This document shows, one piece after another, positions 16,732 through 26,700 of a stretch of DNA of 55,695 nt. The DNA is taken from positions 1 to 55,695 of the forward strand of contig JAVBLD010000066.1 of the NCBI GenBank assembly GCA_031553705.1, written 5' to 3'. The DNA comes from JAVBLD01 sp031553705 (GTDB lineage Bacteria > Bacteroidota > Bacteroidia > Bacteroidales > Marinifilaceae). The notes under the pieces were generated by a model that worked only from the letters and a program-made list of their open reading frames with translations, was not told where the DNA came from and did no database searches. Numbering within the stretch: the first letter of the stretch is position 1; each line of letters opens with the position of its first letter. Position numbers and translations under genes: made by a program.

Positions 16732-17799
16732 ATGCCGTATAAAATCCTTGTAATTAACCCGGGCTCTACATCGACAAAAATTGGAGTTTACGGAGATGAA
16801 AATCAAATATTTGAAAAAAATATTAAACATTCAGCCGAAAGTCTTAGCACATTTTCCAATGTTGCCTCACAATTTCAATATCGCAAAGAGGTTATTCTGG
16901 ATGAATTGAGAAAATCAGGATTCATAATCAGCGATTTAAATGCTGTCGTTGGGCGTGGAGGATTAATTAAACCTATTGAATCAGGTGTGTATGAGATAAC
17001 TGAATCTTTAATTCATGACTTGGAGCATCCATTGTTTGGAGAACATGCTTCCAATCTTGGCGGATTGATTGCATACAGCATTGTTCAGGATATAGCCAAC
17101 GGAGTCAAGGCTTATATTGCCGACCCGGTAGTAGTAGATGAATTGGAGCCTATCGCCCGTTTATCCGGACATCCTGCCTTAAAAAGAGTTTCTATCTTTC
17201 ATGCATTGAATCAAAAAGCCATTGCTCGGACTTATGCGCAGGAGATCGGGAAAAAATATGAGGAATTAAACTTGATTGTTGCTCATCTGGGAGGTGGAAT
17301 TTCTATCGGAGCGCATCACAAAGGACGTGTAATTGATGTCAATAACGCATTGAATGGAGAAGGGCCTTTCTCCCCTGAACGGTCGGGAACCCTTCCTGCG
17401 GGTCCTCTGGTTGAACAATGCTTTAGCGGAAAATCTAAAAATGAAATCCTGAAGATGATTACCGGAGCCGGAGGATTTGTAGCCTATCTGGGAACAAATG
17501 ATGCCTACGAAGTGGAGATAAAAGCCAAAGATAACGTTGAATGGGCATTGGTTATGGATGCAATGGCATATCAAGTAGGAAAAGAAGTCGGTGCGATGGT
17601 TGCAGTATTAAAAGGTAAAGTAGACGCAATTCTTATTACCGGAGGGATAGCACGTAGTAAACCGGTGACGGAATACATCACTAATATGGTACAATTCATC
17701 GCTCCGGTAAAAATTTATCCGGGTGAAGATGAATTGCGCGCTTTAGCAATGAACGGCTTAATGATATTAAGAGGTGAATTAAAAGCGAAAAGTTATTAA
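16732..17799 (+). CDS. buk: Butyrate kinase
   Basis: A 355-residue ASKHA-fold kinase that makes butyrate and ATP from butyryl phosphate (or the branched-chain equivalents). Marks: VINPGSTSTKIGVY (5-18), AHLGGGISIGAH, NGEGPFSPERSGTLP and ITGGIARS near the C-terminus. Sequence and length fit Buk, not AckA, whose own gene lies at 42071. Its usual partner, phosphate butyryltransferase (ptb), is absent upstream; glycerate kinase takes that place. A strong terminator follows. Confidence 0.9.
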   Translation: MPYKILVINPGSTSTKIGVYGDENQIFEKNIKHSAESLSTFSNVASQFQYRKEVILDELRKSGFIISDLNAVVGRGGLIKPIESGVYEITESLIHDLEHPLFGEHASNLGGLIAYSIVQDIANGVKAYIADPVVVDELEPIARLSGHPALKRVSIFHALNQKAIARTYAQEIGKKYEELNLIVAHLGGGISIGAHHKGRVIDVNNALNGEGPFSPERSGTLPAGPLVEQCFSGKSKNEILKMITGAGGFVAYLGTNDAYEVEIKAKDNVEWALVMDAMAYQVGKEVGAMVAVLKGKVDAILITGGIARSKPVTEYITNMVQFIAPVKIYPGEDELRALAMNGLMILRGELKAKSY

Positions 17800-17837
17800 A
17801 CAATAAAACATATTTTTAAACGCTTTCAATTTTTGTT

Positions 17838-17879
17838 AAAGAAAAATCATGGCAATCATTTTTGTCATGATTTTTCTTT
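17838..17879 (+). terminator. Terminator after buk
   Basis: AAAGAAAAATCATG pairs with CATGATTTTTCTTT around a 14-base loop, with a T-rich right side. Confidence 0.85.
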
Positions 17880-17930
17880 TTTGTATAAAGCTCTTTTTAA
17901 GTTTTATAGTTTATAATCTCTTTTTTTTTC

Positions 17931-17938
17931 TACCTTTA
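17931..17938 (+). promoter_or_regulatory. Putative -7 box for the ECF sigma gene
   Basis: TACCTTTA matches TAnnTTTG at 7 of 8 positions, 20 bases before the ATG at 17959. Confidence 0.4.
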
Positions 17939-17958
17939 CTTACTTCAAAAATGAGTGT

Positions 17959-18549
17959 ATGGAAATAGCTATAAAAATATTAGAATTATTCCGGACTAAC
18001 GATGAAAAGGCCTTCCGACTTCTATATGACACCTATTATGACTCCCTATTACTATATGCTAACCAACTATTGAACGATGCCGAAGCGTCCAAAGACGTCG
18101 TACAGGATTGTTTTATCGATTTTTTTGTGAATAAACGGTTTTTGAAACTTTCCGACGGATTGGACCGCTACATCTTTCAATCGGTAAAGCATGCTACATT
18201 AAACCATATCCGTAGTCAACGAAGACGAAACTATCGGCACCTTGTAGCTACTGTGGAAGAGGAAGAGCGAATTCATTTGGAAGAAAATGAATTGAAGGAA
18301 ATTGAAACCCTATATAATGCGATCAATCAGCTGCCTGAAGATAGACGCAAAATTTTCCTGATGGTTTGTGTAAACCGTATGAAGTACCAGGAAGTTGCCG
18401 ACACGCTGGGAATTAGCATAAATACCGTCCGTACCCAACTCACCCGTTCGATAAAAGCGCTGAGAAATAGCCTCAAAGGATATTCTTTTATCGAAATATT
18501 ATTTCTTTTATTCAAAAAAACATTTTTCTGTCACATGAAACCGACATAG
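17959..18549 (+). CDS. ECF RNA polymerase sigma factor, FecI-like (Bacteroidota type)
   Basis: A 196-residue sigma-70-type factor with only regions 2 and 4. Region 2 is at about residues 14-85 (AFRLLYDTYYDSLLLYANQ, DVVQDCFIDFF), region 4 at about 120-180 with the helix-turn-helix MKYQEVADTLGISINTVRTQLTRSI. In this phylum such factors work with a FecR anti-sigma factor and an STN-domain TonB receptor; both are downstream (22466 and 23736). Unusually two ABC transporter genes separate sigma from anti-sigma. The stop falls inside the conserved tail sequence TGTCACATGAA. Confidence 0.92.
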   Translation: MEIAIKILELFRTNDEKAFRLLYDTYYDSLLLYANQLLNDAEASKDVVQDCFIDFFVNKRFLKLSDGLDRYIFQSVKHATLNHIRSQRRRNYRHLVATVEEEERIHLEENELKEIETLYNAINQLPEDRRKIFLMVCVNRMKYQEVADTLGISINTVRTQLTRSIKALRNSLKGYSFIEILFLLFKKTFFCHMKPT

Positions 18550-18556
18550 TGGTGCT
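18529..18556 (+). repeat. Sigma-tail conserved motif, copy A
   Basis: TGTCACATGAA at 18529-18539 and GGTGCT at 18551-18556 recur before the FecR gene at 22417-22427 and 22439-22444, in the same order and with nearly the same spacing. Similar sequence typically joins sigma and anti-sigma genes in Bacteroidota. Confidence 0.6.
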
Positions 18557-18707
18557 ATAAGAGAAAAAGCACATAATACTATGCACAACAGGTATACTAT
18601 TAACGATCCTCCAACAAGAGGTAGGTAAGATCGAATAGTCCGGAGTAATGTTTATTCTTTACTTCAGTCAATATCCCAAAAATATAAAATACTAACAATA
18701 AATCAGT

Positions 18708-18727
18708 TGCGAATAAAACTATTCGCA
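18708..18727. promoter_or_regulatory. Perfect 8-bp inverted repeat before the ABC ATPase gene
   Basis: TGCGAATA, AAAC, TATTCGCA: an 8-bp stem with a 4-base loop, 51 bases before the ATG at 18778. No T-run follows. It may be an operator or an mRNA hairpin. The 228-base gap around it holds no other feature. Confidence 0.5.
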
Positions 18728-18777
18728 GCCGGGGAGTTTATTACCTTTTTCAGAATAGAATATATAAATTAAAAATT

Positions 18778-19701
18778 ATGGAAGAACCTATTGTAAGAAT
18801 TGAAAATCTCTCTCATCGGTATAGTGTCCAATGGGCTATCCGAAATATTAACATCAATATCCAGGGAAAAGGCATATACGGCCTGTTAGGATCAAACGGA
18901 GCGGGAAAGTCCACTTTGATGAATATCATGTGTGGCGTATTAAAGCAAACTGACGGAAGCGTATTTATCAACGGAATTGACACCAAAAATAACCCGGTGG
19001 AAGCCAAACGATATATTGGTTTTTTGCCGCAAAAACCTCCTTTGTATACCGATTCGACAGTAGAAGAATACCTCCGGTTTTGTGCTTTTATGCGGGATGT
19101 TCCCTCTGACAAAGTAGACCAAGCTATCGACGAGGTGATAGAAAAATGTGGAATTACCCATTTCCGTAAACGATTGATCCGCAACTTATCAGGTGGTTAC
19201 CAACAACGGGTAGGCATTGCTCAGGCAATTATTCACAAACCGATACTGGTTGTATTGGACGAACCGACAAACGGACTGGATCCGAACCAAATTCTGGAGA
19301 TCCGCCATTTGATAAAAGAAATTGCAGCGGAACGTACTGTTCTCCTTTCCACCCATATCCTGACGGAAGTGCAAGCAACCTGCGATTATATTTACATGGT
19401 GGAACAAGGTCAGATTGTTTTTTCCGGCACGGTGGATGAATTTGATAATTACATCACACCCAATACATTAATAATAACATTAATGGAAGCTCCTCCGGTA
19501 GAAGAACTCTCTTTATTGGAAGATATTATCAGCGTCGAAGAGTTGGGAGGCAACCGCTACCGGTTAAAATTCTCGGACACCAGGGATGTAACCAGAAATA
19601 TTGTAAAAACAAGCGTCGCCCGAGGTTGGGAATTAACCGAAATCAGTATTGAAAAAAACTCATTGGATACTATTTTCGCTGAGTTATCTAAGAAAGTTTA
19701 A
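18778..19701 (+). CDS. ABC transporter ATP-binding protein, GldA-like
   Basis: A 307-residue cytosolic ATPase. Walker A is GSNGAGKST (38-46), the signature LSGGYQQ (137-143) and Walker B LVVLDEPTNGLDP (157-169). The C-terminal extension of about 90 residues ends in a LTEISIEKNSLDTIFAEL segment, as in GldA and related multidrug/antibiotic-type exporters. The partner permease is the fused protein encoded 230 bases downstream. In gliding Flavobacteria GldA-GldF-GldG support motility; in non-gliding Bacteroidales the role is unknown. Confidence 0.88.
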   Translation: MEEPIVRIENLSHRYSVQWAIRNININIQGKGIYGLLGSNGAGKSTLMNIMCGVLKQTDGSVFINGIDTKNNPVEAKRYIGFLPQKPPLYTDSTVEEYLRFCAFMRDVPSDKVDQAIDEVIEKCGITHFRKRLIRNLSGGYQQRVGIAQAIIHKPILVVLDEPTNGLDPNQILEIRHLIKEIAAERTVLLSTHILTEVQATCDYIYMVEQGQIVFSGTVDEFDNYITPNTLIITLMEAPPVEELSLLEDIISVEELGGNRYRLKFSDTRDVTRNIVKTSVARGWELTEISIEKNSLDTIFAELSKKV

Positions 19702-19823
19702 AAAGATGCAGATTGGCATACATTGTAAATGAATGTATCATTCGCACTTATTTGAATAATAAAATCAAGTGAAACCGAATATTGAACAGTAAATTAAAAA
19801 CCTTCAATTCAAGTTTTATACAA

Positions 19824-19860
19824 CCCTCATGAATCAATATTTATGAAACCTTCATGAACA
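19824..19860. repeat. Imperfect direct repeats in the leader of the GldFG gene
   Basis: CCCTCATGAATCA (19824-19836) and CCTTCATGAACA (19849-19860) are repeated with a 25-base step; each contains the palindrome TCATGA. They lie about 70-108 bases before the ATG in a 230-base gap with no other feature, so they may form an operator pair. Confidence 0.35.
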
Positions 19861-19931
19861 AAACGTTTACCAAAAAAGATGAATATTACCCGAAGGTTCC
19901 ATATAACCATTAAAAAATAAATTATATACGT

Positions 19932-22292
19932 ATGAAAAAAATATATAAAATAGCTCTTAATGAGTTGCAGTCCCTTTTCTACTCTCCGATTGCATGGCTG
20001 ATTCTGATTATATTTACTTTTCAATCGGCAATGGCTTTTGCAAATTTATTTGAGGACATTATAAAAAGCCAGGAGAAGATGTATAACTGGGGAAATCTTT
20101 CAATATTTCTTTTTGCCGGTCCCCGTGGATTGTTTACAAATGTACAGGGATATCTTTATCTTTATATTCCGTTATTGACAATGGGATTGATGAGCCGGGA
20201 GTTAAGCAGTGGTTCGATCAAATTACTCTACTCCTCACCGGTAAAGAACTCCCAGATCATTCTGGGAAAATTCCTGTCAATGATGGTTTACAATCTTATC
20301 CTGATCTTAATCCTTTCTGTTTATGTAATATGGGCGGCATCGACCGTACAAAATTTCTATTTTCCGACGGCTCTTTCCGGCCTGTTGGGACTATATCTGC
20401 TGGCGTGCGCATACGCTGCAATAGGACTCTTTATGTCCAGTCTGACCTCTTACCAGGTAGTTGCTGCCATAGGTACGCTGGCCGTATTGTCCGTACTGAA
20501 TTTTATAGGACGTATCGGACAGGAGATCGATTTTGTACGTGAAATTACCTTCTGGCTCTCCATTGTCGGCAGAACAAACGAATTTGTCGGTGGACTGATC
20601 TGCAGTGAAGATGTGCTCTACTTTATCATCGTATCCGGACTTTTCCTGTCGCTATCAATCCTGCGGATGAAGGCTATTCGGCAAAAGACCCGCTGGCAAT
20701 TGTCCTTCGGTAAGTATATCGGTGTATTTGTGCTGGCTATGATGCTGGGTTACGTTTCGACTATTCCGAAGATCATGTTTTTCTATGATGCTACGAATAC
20801 CAAACAGCGCACATTGACGAAAAACAGCCAGGATATTATCAAACGTGCAGAGGGAGGCTTGACGTTAACAACCTATGTAAACATTCTGGACAGCAAATAT
20901 ATGCTCGGAATACCCCGTAACAGGATGAATGATCTTGACCGATTCAAACAGTTTCGCCGTTTTAAACCGGAGATCAAGATAAAATATGTATACTACTATG
21001 CCGAAACGGGGCAAGAGTATATGGAGATGCGTTACCCGGCAACATCCGAATTGGAAAGGTTAAGTAAGGTATGCCGGATAGAGGAGCTCGACTCGACCAA
21101 GTTTATGCCGCCGACAGAGATTGCTAAAATTATAGACCTGGCGCCGGAGGAGTTCCGTATGACACGACTTATGGAGCGGGAAAACGGTAAAAAAACATTC
21201 CTGCGCATGTTCGATGATATGGCGATATATCCGGGCGAAGCCGAAGTTTCCGCCGCTTTGAAGCGGGTTGTAATGGATCTGCCGGTAGTCGGATTCCTGA
21301 CCGGACATGGAGAAAGGGATTATAATAATATAAGCAACCGCGGTTACTACGGTTTTTCCCAGAACAAACCGTTCCGTGCAGCATTAATCAATCAGGGTTT
21401 TGATTGTGAAGAGGTACGCCTGGATTCTGCAATCTCCTCCCGTATTAATATTTTGGTTATCGCCGATATGCACCAGACATTAACAGCAGAAGAACAACTT
21501 CGTCTGGACGATTATATCGCAAAAGGCGGTCATCTGTTTATTCTTGGAGAACCGCGTTATCAGGATATTATGAATCCGCTTACCGCTCAGTTCGGTGTTC
21601 AATTTTTACCCGGACGACTGGTGAAATACACAGAAAAAGCGCCTGAACAAGCCGAAGGTGCTGTCCCTAGTAGGGTTCCTACCCGTAACCGGGATATAAA
21701 CAATCTTCCGCCTGACCTGATTGCGTCAAAAATAACCAAGGACGGAGGCAAACTCTCTTATATGCTTGAAAATATGCGCAGACAGCATCATGTGGTAACC
21801 ATGCCCGGATGTACTGGTTTAAGTTACACTATTGACAAAGGGTATCGTGTGATTCCATTATGTGTAAGCGACTCTATAGACAGTTGGAATGAACTGGAGA
21901 CCACCAATTTCTTTGAGGATACCGTACGGGTGAACCCGACAATCGGTGAGGTTGTACAATCCTACCCAACCGCATTGGCTTTGACACGCCAGATAGGAGG
22001 CAAAGAACAAAAGATTATTATCGTAGGAGACGCGGATTGTCTTAGCAACGGAGAGATCTCAAGACGGCGTGCGGAAGTCTCGGCAGCAAATTACAACCTG
22101 ATCATGGGCTCCTTCTTCTGGATGTCGGATGGAGAGGTTCCGATCGATGTGCGCCGTCCGACACCTCCCGACCTCAAGATAATGGCTGGAATAAAAGATG
22201 CAAAGATAGCAAAAACCACATTGATGGGAGTACTTCCATCCTTATTACTGATAAGCTGTCTGGTTATCTGGATCCGGCGGAGAGGCAGATAA
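19932..22292 (+). CDS. Fused GldF-GldG ABC transporter permease
   Basis: A 786-residue inner-membrane protein. Residues 1 to about 275 hold six hydrophobic helices as in ABC-2/GldF permeases. From about 285 comes a large extracytoplasmic domain of the GldG type (VVGFLTGHGERD, INILVIADMHQTLTAEEQLRLDDYIAKGGHLFILGEPRYQD), closed by one last helix at about 762-782 and a basic tail. GldF and GldG are separate in Flavobacterium; here they form one chain. It pairs with the GldA-like ATPase. The neighbours (sigma factor before, FecR after) suggest that the exporter is co-regulated with the SusC/D locus. Confidence 0.85.
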   Translation: MKKIYKIALNELQSLFYSPIAWLILIIFTFQSAMAFANLFEDIIKSQEKMYNWGNLSIFLFAGPRGLFTNVQGYLYLYIPLLTMGLMSRELSSGSIKLLYSSPVKNSQIILGKFLSMMVYNLILILILSVYVIWAASTVQNFYFPTALSGLLGLYLLACAYAAIGLFMSSLTSYQVVAAIGTLAVLSVLNFIGRIGQEIDFVREITFWLSIVGRTNEFVGGLICSEDVLYFIIVSGLFLSLSILRMKAIRQKTRWQLSFGKYIGVFVLAMMLGYVSTIPKIMFFYDATNTKQRTLTKNSQDIIKRAEGGLTLTTYVNILDSKYMLGIPRNRMNDLDRFKQFRRFKPEIKIKYVYYYAETGQEYMEMRYPATSELERLSKVCRIEELDSTKFMPPTEIAKIIDLAPEEFRMTRLMERENGKKTFLRMFDDMAIYPGEAEVSAALKRVVMDLPVVGFLTGHGERDYNNISNRGYYGFSQNKPFRAALINQGFDCEEVRLDSAISSRINILVIADMHQTLTAEEQLRLDDYIAKGGHLFILGEPRYQDIMNPLTAQFGVQFLPGRLVKYTEKAPEQAEGAVPSRVPTRNRDINNLPPDLIASKITKDGGKLSYMLENMRRQHHVVTMPGCTGLSYTIDKGYRVIPLCVSDSIDSWNELETTNFFEDTVRVNPTIGEVVQSYPTALALTRQIGGKEQKIIIVGDADCLSNGEISRRRAEVSAANYNLIMGSFFWMSDGEVPIDVRRPTPPDLKIMAGIKDAKIAKTTLMGVLPSLLLISCLVIWIRRRGR

Positions 22293-22295
22293 AAA

Positions 22296-22346
22296 AAAGG
22301 ATTAGGGATTGAATGTCAAAAAGACAATTCATATTCCTGATCCTTT
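22296..22346 (+). terminator. Long hairpin after the GldFG gene
   Basis: A stem of about 22 pairs with few mismatches: AAAGGATTAGGGAT...GAATGTC against GACAATTCATATTCCTGATCCTTT in reverse. It begins right after the stop codon. The T-run is delayed (TTTTTT at about 22368), so termination may be partial. Confidence 0.55.
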
Positions 22347-22397
22347 CCATACGAAAAGCCCTCTTTTTTAAGTTTCAGTAATTTCCTTTCCATACGA
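22341..22397. repeat. 14-bp direct repeat
   Basis: TCCTTTCCATACGA occurs at 22341-22354 and again at 22384-22397, a 43-base step, between the GldFG and FecR genes. The first copy overlaps the right arm of the hairpin. Confidence 0.7.
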
Positions 22398-22416
22398 TAA
22401 TTTTTAAGACAAATAT

Positions 22417-22444
22417 TGTCACATGAATCGGAAGGTGCGGTGCT
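22417..22444 (+). repeat. Sigma-tail conserved motif, copy B
   Basis: TGTCACATGAA and GGTGCT in the same layout as copy A at 18529-18556, now directly before the FecR gene. No sigma gene precedes this copy. Confidence 0.6.
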
Positions 22445-22465
22445 TTTATAAAAAACATTACACGT

Positions 22466-23629
22466 ATGAACCCCAAAATAGACGAAATACTAACCGATTA
22501 CTTGTTTGATGTACCTATTGAAAAGGACGATTATCTGATATTGCAAGAGTGGCTTGAGGCATCCGAAGAGAACAAAAAACTTTTTCAGCGTTTGGAAAAG
22601 ATGGTGAATTATGGACATGCCTTAGGATCGCCTGATAAAAACCGTCACGAGAACGAATACAGGCAGATATGTAAGAAAATCACATCACATCAGCGAAACC
22701 GTTACAGATGGAGACGGGTGGCCATCTATCAGGCTGCCGCCGGCATCGTTTTATTGATAAGTTTTACGCTTTTGTTGACTCATTTCCAGCATATTGACAG
22801 ACCTTCGGCAATCCAGGCTACCGAAAAGATTACTCCGGGAATTACCAAAGCCCAATTAATACTGCCTGACGGTAATCATATCCAACTGACAGAACATCTT
22901 GGAGAAATGATCGTATCCGACAGCTTGTTGACCATTCAGAATGATAAAACCGGACTAGTCTACTCTTCAGAAAGCAAGGCAGCAACTGTTGTAGACTACC
23001 ATACCCTGATCATTCCTGCCGGCGCAGAATATTCGCTTTCTTTATCGGATGGGACAAAAGTATTCCTGAACTCAGGTTCGGAAATCAGATATCCGAGTAG
23101 CATGAACAGTGGTACAAGAGAAGTGTACCTGAAAGGGGAAGCCTATTTTGATGTACAGAAAGATCCCGATCATCCGTTTATCGTACATACCGAAGAAATG
23201 CAGATAAAAGTCTTAGGAACTTCATTCAATATAAAAGCATATCCCAATCAAGAAGTAGCGGCTGCTACCTTAGAGGAAGGAAAAATTAATGTAATATGTG
23301 GAAATGAAGCCCACGATATTTTTCCAGGCACTCAAGTCTCCTATCATAAGAACGCGGACAAAACCACTGTCAAAACAGTGGATACCGAATTGTATACCTC
23401 TTGGAGAAGCGGATATTACAAATTTGAAGAGATGCTTCTTGAAGATATTTTGGCAACCCTATCTTTATGGTATGATATGGAAGTTGTCTACCTGAACCCA
23501 GCTAAAAAAAGTATCGAATTTACCGGTCAACTTAAACGGTATGAAAATGTAATTCAATTATTGAACAAATTTGAACAAACACATGAAGTAAAGTTTACAA
23601 TTGAAGGAAAGCGAGTGATTGTAAAGTAA
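22466..23629 (+). CDS. FecR-family anti-sigma factor
   Basis: A 387-residue inner-membrane protein that holds the ECF sigma factor inactive and relays the signal from the SusC STN domain. A cytoplasmic N-terminal part of about 85 residues is followed by one helix (86-106), the FecR domain in the periplasm (AGAEYSLSLSDGTKVFLNSGSEIRYP, VYLKGEAYFDV, VLGTSFNIKAY) and a C-terminal DUF4974-like segment (LEDILATLSLWYDMEVVY). The length is typical. The cognate sigma gene is probably at 17959, almost 4 kb upstream. Confidence 0.92.
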   Translation: MNPKIDEILTDYLFDVPIEKDDYLILQEWLEASEENKKLFQRLEKMVNYGHALGSPDKNRHENEYRQICKKITSHQRNRYRWRRVAIYQAAAGIVLLISFTLLLTHFQHIDRPSAIQATEKITPGITKAQLILPDGNHIQLTEHLGEMIVSDSLLTIQNDKTGLVYSSESKAATVVDYHTLIIPAGAEYSLSLSDGTKVFLNSGSEIRYPSSMNSGTREVYLKGEAYFDVQKDPDHPFIVHTEEMQIKVLGTSFNIKAYPNQEVAAATLEEGKINVICGNEAHDIFPGTQVSYHKNADKTTVKTVDTELYTSWRSGYYKFEEMLLEDILATLSLWYDMEVVYLNPAKKSIEFTGQLKRYENVIQLLNKFEQTHEVKFTIEGKRVIVK

Positions 23630-23643
23630 CTTAATATAAAAAA

Positions 23644-23670
23644 GATTGGAGATCTGACTCATCTCCAATC
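23644..23670 (+). promoter_or_regulatory. Perfect 10-bp hairpin between fecR and susC
   Basis: GATTGGAGAT, a 7-base loop, ATCTCCAATC. It lies 15 bases after the FecR stop and 66 before the SusC start; no T-run follows. It may attenuate read-through or protect mRNA ends so that SusC is expressed at a different level from FecR. Confidence 0.55.
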
Positions 23671-23735
23671 CGGTTTAAATTACATCTCTACTTGAAAAAG
23701 TAGACTAACTGTGTATAATTCAAACATACAAATTT

Positions 23736-26700
23736 ATGAAAAAAAAGCAAATCGATCCAATTCTTGTGCATAAGGATTTATGGAAAAAAAGAGTATTAAT
23801 TATGAAATTCTTACTCATCTTCCAGTTTATTGCCTGTTTGTCGCTACATGCCAGTAGTTACTCTCAACGAACAGTGAATCTGGATATGAAGAATATCTCT
23901 TTGGATCTGTTGTTTAAAGAATTAGGCAAGCAGACAAGACGTGATTTTCTTTATAGCCACAGTCTGATTAAAACGAAGGGAACGGTTAATGTGAAAGCGG
24001 AGGATAAAGCGATTGAGCAGGTATTGGATGAAATACTGCCTGCTTTAGGCTTGGAATATATCTTAGACGAAAATGTAGTGATTATCCGGGAACGCTATAC
24101 TTCTCCTCAACAGAACGTAAGGATTACCGGAAAGATTACAGATGAAAAGAATAGCCCATTACCGGGAGTAACCGTGACTTTAAAGGGCCTTAAAATGGGT
24201 ACTGCAACCGATATAAAAGGAGATTATTCCATAACTCTTCCCCGAACAGAAAACATTACCATCGTTTTTTCTTTTGTAGGGATGGAAACACGGGAAATAA
24301 AATATACCGGCAAAAATGTGATTGATGTTGTCCTGAAAGAGAGTGTCTCTCAATTAGAGGAGGTCATTGTCCGCACCGGCTACCAGAATATCGACCTGCG
24401 TACCACCACCAGTGCGATCCAGTCCATAAAGGCCGAAGATATCGTAGTACCCGGTTTGCAATCCATTGATCAGATGCTCGAAGGTTATGTCCCCGGGATG
24501 GTCTTTATGCAAAATTCCGGTCAGGTAGGAGCAGCTCCCCGGTTGCGTGTCCGTGGTACCTCTACCATATTGGCTTCCCAGGAACCATTATGGGTGATCG
24601 ATGGGATTGTGCAGCAAAATCCGGTGAATGTCGATCCGGAACGGATTAACGATCTCGATTTTGTAAACCTGCTCGGAAATGCCATTACAGGTCTGAACCC
24701 GGATGATATTGCCCAGATTGATATTCTAAAGGATGCATCGGCCACTGCGCTATATGGCGCTCGGGCAGCGAACGGCGTTATCGTAGTGACGACAAAACAG
24801 GGAAAACAGGGACCACCCTCCTTATCTTACTCGATGTCCGGTACATTTACACGGCGTCCGTACTATTCCGATCCGGATGTAAATATGATGAATTCAGCCG
24901 AACGGGTGGCACTTTCCCGCGAAACGATGGAAAAAAGGGTCGCCTATCCCAAGCTAAACGCCTGGATAGGTTATGAGCGAATTATGCGCGATTATTGGCA
25001 AAACCTGATATCTTATGAAGAGATGGAAAGAGAGGTCAGCTATTACGAATCGTTGAACACCGACTGGTTCGACCTGCTGATGCAAAATACATTTTCCAAT
25101 AAGCACACCCTGTCCTTGTCCGGAGGAGGTGAAGGACTTCGCTATTATGTATCCGCAGGTATGTCGGATACCAAGGGAAGCATCCGGGGAGAAGAGCTTA
25201 AACAATATACAGCCAACATCAATCTGTCGGCCGTATTCAACCGTTGGAATATACAGTTCAATCTAACGGGGAATGTGGATAACAAGAACTACACTCCTAC
25301 TGACGTGGAAGTAACCAAATATGCTTATGAAACCACCCGCGCCCTTCCGGCTTACAATGACGACGGCTCGCTGTGGTATTACGGCAAAGGGATCTATCCG
25401 GAGTATGGAGGCGGTTACAAACCATACAGTATTATCAATGAAATGGAAAACTCATCCCAAGATGTCCGTGCATCAGGAATAACCGCTACCACCTCTGTCC
25501 GCTATTCAATCAGCGAAGCACTGAAAGCTTCGGTTACCGCGTCCTATTCCACCAATAATACGACACAGGAGATATGGCATGGTGAAAACACCTTCTACGC
25601 CGAAAAGCTGAGGATGTACTATGCAGGAGATTGGAATTTTTACAATTATCTACCCGCGGGTGGAGAGTTGCAGTACCAGAATACCGAACGGTATGCCTAT
25701 ACCGTGCGGGGTCAGCTGGACTTTAACCATTATATGGATCGCGATAAAAAACACCTGATCGATGCTTCTGCCGGAGGTGAAATCTCTTCCAATCAATATC
25801 TCGGAATGAAAAGGACTTTCCGGGGATATCTGAAAGAGCGGGGAAAAAAGTCTGCTGAAATTAATCTGGCAAACTATCCCGATTACGGCACATGGCTGAG
25901 TCAAAACGAAGAGGCTCTGGGTGTATGGACAGACAATCTGAGCAATACGCTTTCGGGTTATGCTACCCTTTCATACACCTATAACAATCTTTATACGGTT
26001 AATGTCAATGCCCGGATGGATGCCTCGAACCTTTTCGGATCACGGGCAAACGAGAATCTGGCACCAATCTGGTCGTTTTCAGCCCGTTGGGATACCAAAA
26101 ACGATATCCTAAAAGATGTCAACTGGATTAACGCGTTCACGGTACGAGGCTCTTTCGGTTACCAAGGAAATATGCTGGACAATATCTCCGCCAAATTAAT
26201 TCTGCAGCGGGGTGGTATAGATGCTAACTTCAATGATTATGAATCTACCGTAAAGAGCTATCCGAATCCGGATCTGAAATGGGAAAAAACAGGCTCTTAT
26301 AACGTTACGGCAGACTTTAGTCTCTTCAATAACAAGATTGGAGGAAGTATCTCCTATTTTTACAAAAAAACCGAAAATGTTTTTGTAAATAAAACGATCT
26401 CCTCTATCAATGGTGTGGATACCTGGACCGTAAACCAGGGAGAACTTGAGAATAAAGGAGTAGAAATAGGTGTACGTATTACTCCTATCAATTTCAGGAG
26501 CAATGATCCGAACGGTTTTTACTGGAGTATAACACCCAATATCGGACAGATACTGAATAAAATGTTATCCAAACAACGAAGAACGGATAAAACGCTTATA
26601 AATGACATCACCTATGCCGGTTTGTTACAAGGAACATATGAAGTAGAGGGACGGCCGTTAAACTCGTTTTTCTCCTATCAGTTCCAGGGATTGGATATCA

